From: Thermoanaerobaculia bacterium
GTDB lineage: Bacteria; Acidobacteriota; Thermoanaerobaculia; Multivoradales; UBA5704
DNA: 11,362 bases
Direction: 5' to 3'
Assembly (NCBI GenBank): GCA_030150965.1
Contig: JASLEW010000842.1
Span: 1-11,362 of the forward strand
Positions within the stretch are counted from its first letter, which is position 1, and every line of letters starts with the position of its first letter. A program made the position numbers and the translations under genes. Below are positions 6,329-11,362 of this stretch, piece after piece. The notes under the pieces were generated by a model. It made no database searches. It was not told the DNA's origin and was given only the letters and a program-made list of their open reading frames with translations.

Positions 6329-7015
6329 TTGGGACAAGACGTCGAGGCCCGTGACGCTCAGCACGCAGCCCTGGCCCGGGCAAAGGAGCACGCGGTGCAG
6401 GGCAACGCCGACGAGATGGCCGTTGCGCTGTTCGAGAGCGGCCTGCTGCCCGGCATCCTCCGACGCCTGGAGCGGGCATGGCCCTCGTTCCCCCACGAGG
6501 ACGTAGAGGACATCGTAGCCGAAACTGCCTGGCGGCTCTACAGCGCGGTCCGCGCCGGGACTCCGGTCAACAGCCTGCCAGCCTGGGTCATCAAGGTCGC
6601 CGACCGCCTGGCAAAGAGGCGCTGGTCCACCGCAGCCCGTCTTGATCCTATCGGGCCCGAGCCCGAGGACGGGCGGTACGGCGGCCTTGGCGAACCCGAT
6701 GAAGAGGATCAGCTGAGGGCCGCGGTGGCCCGGGTCCGAAGGCTGCTGCCGCGCATCCAGGGCCACACCGTCCAGAGCGTCCTCGCTTACTTGCTCGACG
6801 CAATCGAGGCCGGGCACGAGAATATCCCGGCAGGCGAGATCGCATCCGCGCTCGGCCTCTCGGAAGGCGCTGTCCGGACCAGCCTCAGCCGGGGCCGGCG
6901 CAAGCTGCTGCGCCTGATGCTCGACGATGGCGCACTCGCAAGGTCCAGCCGCGTCGTCGCCAGGTTCCTACCTGAGGAGGCTGAGCAGGAGTTGTGCGAG
7001 GAGGATCAATGCTGA
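6329..7015 (+). CDS. ECF-sigma-like protein, first gene of the helicase operon
   Basis: A 228-residue protein with the two-domain plan of ECF sigma factors. Region 2 covers about residues 39-100: FPHEDVEDIVAETAWRLYSAV matches the usual DxEDlvQEtflrl helix, and LPAWVIKVADRLAKRRW matches the aWL..var..a.d.rR helix. After an acidic linker (110-128), region 4 spans about 130-197, with a helix-turn-helix at IPAGEIASALGLSEGAVRTSLSRGRRKLLRLM. It should bind RNA polymerase and a specific promoter, or act as a sigma-derived DNA-binding regulator. It starts at TTG under a perfect AGGAGG. It is first in an operon with the ParB-like and SNF2 genes, so it is an obvious candidate to drive the similar promoters at 1733, 4793 and 6264. 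Sigma activity is inferred from fold; no anti-sigma factor is encoded nearby. Confidence 0.8.
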   Translation: MGQDVEARDAQHAALARAKEHAVQGNADEMAVALFESGLLPGILRRLERAWPSFPHEDVEDIVAETAWRLYSAVRAGTPVNSLPAWVIKVADRLAKRRWSTAARLDPIGPEPEDGRYGGLGEPDEEDQLRAAVARVRRLLPRIQGHTVQSVLAYLLDAIEAGHENIPAGEIASALGLSEGAVRTSLSRGRRKLLRLMLDDGALARSSRVVARFLPEEAEQELCEEDQC

Positions 7016-7044
7016 CCGCAATCGATGGAGGATGTGTGGCATGA
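7009..7044 (+). CDS. Eleven-residue leader peptide coupling the sigma-like and ParB-like genes
   Basis: A tiny frame, ATG 7009 to TGA 7044, encodes MLTAIDGGCVA. It has a strong Shine-Dalgarno sequence, GAGGAGG at 6998-7004, four bases before the ATG. It begins inside the last codons of the sigma-like gene (stop 7013-7015), and its stop overlaps the ATG of the ParB-like gene as ATGA at 7041-7044. Ribosomes finishing it would be placed exactly at the next start. Translation has not been shown, and the overlap could be chance, but the ribosome-binding site and both junctions fit a coupling device. Confidence 0.35.
   Translation: MLTAIDGGCVA
7027..7031 (+). promoter_or_regulatory. Ribosome-binding site that sets the start of the ParB-like gene
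   Basis: GGAGG lies 9 bases before ATG 7041. In-frame ATGs at 6927 and 7032 exist, but the first would overlap most of the end of the sigma-like gene with no binding site, and the second abuts the GGAGG itself. Confidence 0.65.
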
Positions 7045-8555
7045 CGGACGACCAGGCCCTGCACACTGCCCTTGAAGACCTCGTCGACAGGGCTTTTGCC
7101 GCCTCCGCGGACATCGGCCAGGAGGTCGAATCAGTCCTCGGGGAAGGCATCGAAACGGAGCTTACGCGGGAGGCCGCCGCGGGCCTCCTGACCAGGGTGA
7201 TTGAAGCCCTCCGCACCAGGCTTGACCGCGAAGGCGGCTCCTCTGGCACACCGCGGGTTGCGGCGAAGCTGTCCGACCTTATCGACCGTGCCATCAACGC
7301 GCGTGACCGGGCCGCGGGCAGGTCCTGGGAGAATATTGCCAGACCTGTCATGCTGGCCGCTCACAACGGGGTCTCACCGGGCGAGGTATTGCCGACACCG
7401 ACATTCCACACCCGCCGGATCCCCATGCGGAGTGGCTTCATGAAGCTCGCCGACATCAAGCTGTGGGATAGCAACGCACGGCTCGATATCCACCTCAACC
7501 AGTTCCGCCGCCTCCGTGGCCGGGGGCCGACCCACGACGAGCTTGCAGCCATCCTCCTGGGTGACCTGCAGCTCCCGGGTGCCACCGGTCACAAGGCCGA
7601 CGCCTTCAACATCCGTGACCTGGCCCGGAGCATTGCCGTAAACGGCCTCCAGAAGCCACCTATCCTTTCCTATTCCGGCCAGCTGCTCGACGGCAACAGG
7701 CGCATCACTGCCTGCCGCTTGGTGCAAGCCAGCGACGAGTTCACTCCTGATGAGAAGCGCAACGTCGAAAGGATCCTTGTCTGGCAGTTGACCGAGTTCG
7801 CCACGCCTGAAGACGAGGACGCGGTGGTCGTTGCCCTCAACTTCGAGAGCGATTATAAAGAGCCGTGGCCCGAATATGTGAAGGCCAGGAAGGTCTACGA
7901 GGCATGGCAAGAGATGTTGGTGCTCACGCCCAGCGCACCGCACCTTGCGCTGCGGAGGCAGCTGGCGAAGCAGTTTGCGCTGGCCGCGGACCAGGTGAAC
8001 CGCTACCTGAAGATGATCGAATCCGCTATCGACTTCGAGGACTACCTCGTCAGCGAACGCGGCCTGGACGAGATTGAAGTCAAGCACCGCAGCAACGAGT
8101 ACTTCCAGTATTTTGATGAGTTGTCCAAGGGCAAGGCTGCTGGCGGCGTTGCCTTCACCTTGAACCAGAACGAGGCCTTCAAGAAGCTCGTCTTCGACCT
8201 CATCTATGACGGGAAGTTTGCCAGCTTCGCCTGGATCCGGAAGCTTAAGCACTTCGACGACGACCTCTGGAAGGGCCTCAGCGAAGCGCGGCAAGAGCAG
8301 GACCTTGACCGCGCAGAGGAGCTTGTAGAGCGGGCACTCAACGACGCCCACGCCAGGGCCGCGGAGGTGCGGCAGACCGGGGCCAACGGCCGGATCGAGG
8401 CGTTCGTCAGGTTTATCGAGCGTCTCCCGGTCAAGGCCTTCCGGGATGAGATCACCCCGGAGAACCTGCGCGGCCTGCTAGGTGCCTTGGAACTCGTGAA
8501 GAGCAATGCCGACGAGGCGCTCGCCCGGAAGGAGGCAGGCAGTGGTGTCCACTGA
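7041..8555 (+). CDS. ParB/sulfiredoxin-like domain protein with helix-turn-helix
   Basis: A 504-residue protein. Residues about 1-150 are helical with no known motif. At about 193-230, DLARSIAVNGLQKPPIL...GQLLDGNRRITACRLV matches the ParB N-terminal domain: helix, strand, then DGNRR (217-221) in place of the GERR nucleotide-binding motif of classical ParB. About 85 residues on, RRQLAKQFALAADQVNRYLKMI (about 305-326) resembles the ParB helix-turn-helix. Classical ParB proteins are CTP-driven DNA clamps; defence-associated relatives are less understood and some are proposed nucleases or nucleotide hydrolases. The C-terminal 180 residues are charged and helical, not the normal ParB dimer domain. 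It is far longer than plasmid ParB, has no ParA partner and precedes an SNF2 ATPase, so a partition role is unlikely. DNA binding or sensing for the helicase is my inference. Confidence 0.75.
   Translation: MTDDQALHTALEDLVDRAFAASADIGQEVESVLGEGIETELTREAAAGLLTRVIEALRTRLDREGGSSGTPRVAAKLSDLIDRAINARDRAAGRSWENIARPVMLAAHNGVSPGEVLPTPTFHTRRIPMRSGFMKLADIKLWDSNARLDIHLNQFRRLRGRGPTHDELAAILLGDLQLPGATGHKADAFNIRDLARSIAVNGLQKPPILSYSGQLLDGNRRITACRLVQASDEFTPDEKRNVERILVWQLTEFATPEDEDAVVVALNFESDYKEPWPEYVKARKVYEAWQEMLVLTPSAPHLALRRQLAKQFALAADQVNRYLKMIESAIDFEDYLVSERGLDEIEVKHRSNEYFQYFDELSKGKAAGGVAFTLNQNEAFKKLVFDLIYDGKFASFAWIRKLKHFDDDLWKGLSEARQEQDLDRAEELVERALNDAHARAAEVRQTGANGRIEAFVRFIERLPVKAFRDEITPENLRGLLGALELVKSNADEALARKEAGSGVH
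8529..8535 (+). promoter_or_regulatory. Ribosome-binding site of the SNF2 gene inside the ParB-like gene
   Basis: AAGGAGG sits six bases before GTG 8542 and nine before the adjacent in-frame GTG 8545; either could be used. The site lies within the last codons of the ParB-like gene, whose stop is at 8553-8555, so the two genes overlap and are probably coupled. Confidence 0.6.
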
Positions 8556-10368
8556 AGCGGGCACGCCGGCCGCAGATGCAGTAGTGTCACCCATCTTGGA
8601 CAGGCTGCTCCTCCGGCCCCGGCCCGGCACCTCACCTTATGCCCTGAAGCGGCTGCTCCTCGGCGGGTCGCTGATCAGCCGAGCCAGCATAGAGGCAAGA
8701 GGGGTTGCCGTCCCGCCGTTCGAAGCGCACCGGCTCCTCGGGGCGCTCCCCGGTGTCTCCCTTGGGTGGGACGGCGCGGCCGTGCGGTTCGCCGAGAACC
8801 GGCGGCGGTTCCTGGCAGGCTACCCCACCTACAGGGATGCGGTGAAGACTCTGAGCGCAGGTGCCGCTACCGTGGCGGCAGCCGCACTTAAAGGGTTCCG
8901 GCTCCTCGACGCCCTCGACCCTCATCAAGTCACCAACGTTGCGGCCATGACTGCGGCCGGCGGGTCCGGCCTCTGCTTGTTCGATGAACAGGGGACGGGG
9001 AAGACGGTCTCGATGCTGGCGGCCTTCGACGTGCTTGCCGAACGTGACGAAGCTGACGTAATGCTCGTCATCGCGCCCAAGAGCATGATCCCGGAATGGA
9101 AGCGCGATGCAGAGCGGTTGCTTGGCGACCTCTACCGCGTCTCACCCGTCACGGGGTCCCGGGACCACAAGCTGCAAGCGCTCAGGAGGGGCGCAGACAT
9201 CCTGGTCACGAACTTCGAGGCCACGGTCAGCTTCGAGGAAGGGCTCGGAGCCTTCCTGGGCCAGCTCAGCGGGCGAGCCGTGCTGGTGATTGACGAATCC
9301 TTCTTCACCAAGAACCTGGATGCAAAGAGGACGAGGGCGATCAGGAGGCTGCGGGAGCATTGCAAGCGTGCATTCACCCTCTGCGGGACACCGGCCCCCA
9401 ATTCGCCGTTCGACTTGATTGAGCAATTCAACATCGTCGACTTCGGCTGGACGTTCGATGGCGCCCGGATCCCACCGCAACGGGCGGAGGCAGCACATAG
9501 GATCCGTGAACTTACAACGGAGCGCGGCCTTTTCCTGAGGAGCAGGAAGCACGAGGTCCTCACCCTGCCCGGGCACAGCCTGACACGCGTCCTGCTAGAC
9601 CTGGCCCCCGTCCAGGCCCGGGCCTACACCAGCCTCAGGGACGGTTTGGTGAGAGACCTTAAAGCCATCGACGACCAGGTCTTCCGCTCGCGGTTAGGCC
9701 AATTCCTTGCCAGGCGGAGCGCCTTGCTGCAGATCTGCTCTCACCCCGCTGCGGTCGTGCCTGCATATGAAGAGACTCCGGCGAAGCTTGCGGCACTTGA
9801 CGGCATCCTTGCCGACCTGGTTGGCCGGAAGCGGGAAAAGGTGGTGATCTGGTCCTTCTATACAGCGACGATCGACGCGCTCGAACGCCGTTATCAGCAC
9901 TTCGGGCTGGTCCGTTACGACGGCCAGGTTTCGGATCCGGCAGTACGGGGCGAGTACGTACACCGGTTCCAGAACGACGGTTCCACAATGATCTTCCTCG
10001 CGAATCCAGCTGCAGCAGGCGCGGGCCTGACCTTGCACCGCGCACGGTTTGCGGTGTTCGAGTCGTTTTCAAACCAGGCGGCGCACTACCTCCAGAGCAT
10101 GGACCGCCTCCACCGCCGTGGCCAGACCCGCGGCGTCAGGTCGATCGTGCTCGTTTGCCGGGACACCATCGAGGTCATCGAATACGAGCGCCTGAGGTCC
10201 AAGGAGGCCGGGGCCCTCGACCTCCTTGATGACGGCCGCCCGCCCTTGGCCTCGCGGGACGGACTGCTCGAGGAACTGCTCGGAAGGGGGCGGCCGTCAT
10301 CCACGGTGGAGGATGACCCAGGAGACGCTCAAGGAGCGTTCTGGCTCCGCTCAGGCCCAGCCAACTGA
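8542..10368 (+). CDS. SNF2-family superfamily 2 DNA helicase/translocase
   Basis: A protein of about 608 residues from GTG 8542, with both RecA-like lobes of an SNF2 ATPase. Lobe 1 has Walker A DEQGTGKT (148-155), motif Ia VIAPKSMIPEW, motif II VIDES (249-253; DES-F in place of DEAH) followed by TKNLDAKRTRAIRRL, and motif III LCGTPAPNSPFDLIEQFN. Lobe 2 has motif IV KVVIWSFYTATIDALERRY, motif V NPAAAGAGLTLHRA and motif VI QSMDRLHRRGQ (518-528) with the arginine fingers. These enzymes use ATP to translocate on double-stranded DNA or remodel bound proteins. The first 120 residues are unassigned and may bind DNA or a partner. No nuclease domain is fused, so any cutting would need another subunit, such as the QxK protein at 3037. 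Arginine AGG codons are frequent (for example 9328-9348), unlike the flanking genes. It ends the operon that begins at 6329. Confidence 0.92.
   Translation: MVSTEAGTPAADAVVSPILDRLLLRPRPGTSPYALKRLLLGGSLISRASIEARGVAVPPFEAHRLLGALPGVSLGWDGAAVRFAENRRRFLAGYPTYRDAVKTLSAGAATVAAAALKGFRLLDALDPHQVTNVAAMTAAGGSGLCLFDEQGTGKTVSMLAAFDVLAERDEADVMLVIAPKSMIPEWKRDAERLLGDLYRVSPVTGSRDHKLQALRRGADILVTNFEATVSFEEGLGAFLGQLSGRAVLVIDESFFTKNLDAKRTRAIRRLREHCKRAFTLCGTPAPNSPFDLIEQFNIVDFGWTFDGARIPPQRAEAAHRIRELTTERGLFLRSRKHEVLTLPGHSLTRVLLDLAPVQARAYTSLRDGLVRDLKAIDDQVFRSRLGQFLARRSALLQICSHPAAVVPAYEETPAKLAALDGILADLVGRKREKVVIWSFYTATIDALERRYQHFGLVRYDGQVSDPAVRGEYVHRFQNDGSTMIFLANPAAAGAGLTLHRARFAVFESFSNQAAHYLQSMDRLHRRGQTRGVRSIVLVCRDTIEVIEYERLRSKEAGALDLLDDGRPPLASRDGLLEELLGRGRPSSTVEDDPGDAQGAFWLRSGPAN
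10325..10339 (+). terminator. Small hairpin at the 3' end of the SNF2 gene
   Basis: ACGCTC and GAGCGT form a perfect 6-base stem with an AAG loop, inside the last 15 codons of the gene. Only two T bases follow, so rho-independent termination is doubtful. Confidence 0.2.
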
Positions 10369-10465
10369 CACCGCTCCGCTCGGCTTGCCGCCCGGCGAAG
10401 CGGGAGATGCCCCTGACCTGAGCCATCCCTGGAGCCGAGGGCAATCCTCACCCCCCGCCGCCTCC
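10369..10465. other. Intergenic junction between the island and the conjugation gene
   Basis: This 97-base spacer separates convergent genes. CTTGCCG (10384-10390) and CGGCGAAG (10393-10400) could form a bulged hairpin, but no T tract follows on either strand. No gene, tRNA end or clear attachment repeat was found. It is the right limit of the island as judged by gene content and codon use. Confidence 0.4.
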
Positions 10466-11362
10466 TCACCGCCGCCCGGCAAAGTAAGGCACCCGCCGCC
10501 CGCGGATCGGCGCATGCCCGGCCACGAACACCACCGCCTCGTCGTCCGGCAGCCGCCGGACCTCCTCCGCCGTCAGCAGCGGCCGGGCCACCTCCTGCAC
10601 CGACAGCGTGTGGCGGCGCGGGCCGAGCACCAGCGGCGCGCCGTTCAGCGACCGCTTCGCCAGGTGCACCGTCGTCTGGCCGAGCATCCGCGACAGCTGC
10701 TCGGCCGTCTCCAGGTCGGCCGGGGCGAAGGCGATCTGCACCGGGCAGTTGGCGGTGATCGACTGGTGGCGGCCGTAGATCTCGTGCAGCTGGGCGAGCG
10801 ACTGGATGGAGAGGTACACGCGGATGCCGTAGCCGCGCAGGTAGGCCATCGCGCGGCCGAAGAAATCCAGCTTCCCCAGCACCGGGAACTCGTCGAGCAG
10901 CAGCAGCAGGGGCCGCCGGTGCGCGGGCCGGCCGGAGCCGGTCTCGAAATCGAGCCGCTCGGTCAGCGCGCGGCACAGCTGGTTGAGCACCAGCCGGATC
11001 GGCCCGCGCAGCCGGTCGAGGTCCGCCGGCGCCAGCGTCAGGTAGAGCGACAGCGGCCGCTCGCCGCTCACCAGGTCGAGCGGCGCGAAGTCGCTGCGCG
11101 CGGTGTTGGCGGCGAGGATCGGATCGCGGAACAGCGCCAGGTGGGCCTGCGCCGTGGCGACGATGCCCGAGGAGGTGCGCGGGTCCATGTCGAGCAGCGA
11201 CCGCGCCGCGGCGGCCACCACCGGGTGGGTGTAGGTGCGCCCGCCGGTGTGCGGATCGCGCCAGCCCTGGTCCAGCCCGGGGTCGTGATGGGCCGCCAGG
11301 AGGGCTTCGAGGGTGTCCTGGAGCGGCCGGCGCGGATCGGACAGCAGGCGCGCGCAGGCGGC
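10466..11362 (-). CDS. traG: TraG/VirD4-family conjugation coupling ATPase, N-terminal part outside the window
   Basis: The frame stays open to the window edge, so 298 C-terminal residues are visible and the internal GTG at 11221 is not the start. Coupling proteins are inner-membrane hexameric ATPases that deliver relaxase-bound DNA to the type IV secretion channel. The visible part has the second half of the motor: SSGIVATAQAHLALFRDP, PLSLYLTLAPADLDRLRGP, Walker B LLLLLDEFPVLGKLDF (coded near 10912-10865), then GIRVYLSIQSLAQLHEIYG and AEQLSRMLGQTTV, all typical of the TraG branch. The Walker A region and membrane anchor would lie beyond 11362. The C-terminus stops soon after PIRGRRVPYF, somewhat earlier than I expect for the family. 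Codons are strongly GC-ended. The gene shows that the island adjoins a conjugative or integrative element. Confidence 0.9.
   Translation of the reverse strand, partial: AACARLLSDPRRPLQDTLEALLAAHHDPGLDQGWRDPHTGGRTYTHPVVAAAARSLLDMDPRTSSGIVATAQAHLALFRDPILAANTARSDFAPLDLVSGERPLSLYLTLAPADLDRLRGPIRLVLNQLCRALTERLDFETGSGRPAHRRPLLLLLDEFPVLGKLDFFGRAMAYLRGYGIRVYLSIQSLAQLHEIYGRHQSITANCPVQIAFAPADLETAEQLSRMLGQTTVHLAKRSLNGAPLVLGPRRHTLSVQEVARPLLTAEEVRRLPDDEAVVFVAGHAPIRGRRVPYFAGRR

Noticed and set aside
5064..6479. Long minus-strand frame opposite the second methyltransferase
   Set aside because: Same shadow effect; it runs across a gene boundary and the promoter region and shows no recognisable domain.
6927..7040. 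ATG 6927 or ATG 7032 as the start of the ParB-like gene
   Set aside because: ATG 6927 would overlap 89 bases of the sigma-like gene without a ribosome-binding site, and ATG 7032 directly abuts GGAGG; ATG 7041 has ideal spacing.
7041..8555. Plasmid partition function for the ParB-like gene
   Set aside because: There is no ParA-type ATPase, no parS-like repeat cluster was seen, and the protein is much longer than partition ParB and is paired with an SNF2 ATPase.
9292..9303. Defective helicase because motif II reads DESF rather than DEAH
   Set aside because: The acidic pair is retained and DES-type variants are known among SNF2 proteins; the other motifs are intact.
1751..10368. DISARM, BREX, Dnd or Druantia system
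   Set aside because: The characteristic genes (phospholipase-D or DrmA/DrmB proteins, PglZ, BrxC-type ATPase, DndCDE, DruE-type giant helicase) are absent within the window.
1681..10465. Ten-base direct repeat CGCCGCCTCC at 1681-1690 and 10456-10465, at both edges of the island
   Set aside because: It looks like a possible attachment duplication, but it is low-complexity and similar strings (for example near 4697) occur elsewhere in this GC-rich sequence, so chance is the simpler explanation.

Overview
This is a very GC-rich stretch of bacterial DNA. It holds a compact defence-type island (about 1733-10368) set between genes of a different character. The left flank (1-1647) carries the end of an ECF-like sigma factor gene, a small lower-G+C gene for a probable exported SPOR-like protein, and the 3' remnant of a TPR-type protein. 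The TPR remnant resembles, from memory, TPR proteins seen next to sigma factors in Acidobacteriota. The right flank (10466-11362, minus strand) is the C-terminal half of a TraG/VirD4-type conjugation coupling ATPase. The host is therefore plausibly an acidobacterial or other high-GC Gram-negative lineage, and the island probably lies on or beside a conjugative or integrative element. The host assignment is tentative.

The island has three apparent transcription units, all on the plus strand. Unit 1 (1751-4670) is a tightly overlapped operon: a C5-cytosine DNA methyltransferase, a protein with a D...QxK signature that is probably a PD-(D/E)XK-type restriction nuclease, and a Vsr mismatch nickase with all catalytic residues present. 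Unit 2 (4806-6224) is a second, related C5-cytosine methyltransferase whose catalytic motif reads PCCQ instead of PPCQ. Unit 3 (6329-10368) encodes an ECF-sigma-like protein, an 11-residue overlapping leader peptide, a ParB-like protein with a DGNRR motif and a helix-turn-helix, and an SNF2-type superfamily 2 ATPase.

Units 1 and 2 make a recognisable restriction-modification set: two methyltransferases (perhaps one per strand of an asymmetric site, or two paralogues for one site), a nuclease, and Vsr to repair the T:G mismatches that 5-methylcytosine deamination produces. Unit 3 is less conventional. A sigma-like factor, a ParB-like DNA-binding switch and a DNA translocase in one operon suggest a regulated DNA-sensing or translocating module attached to the R-M core. 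All three units have a -10-like hexamer followed directly by AGGG just upstream of the first gene, and units 1 and 3 share the 9-mer AGGGTGTCC at that place. This points to co-regulation, possibly by the encoded sigma-like protein or a methyltransferase.

No tRNA, rRNA, CRISPR array, insertion sequence or convincing attachment site was seen. Gaps between genes are all under 140 bases.
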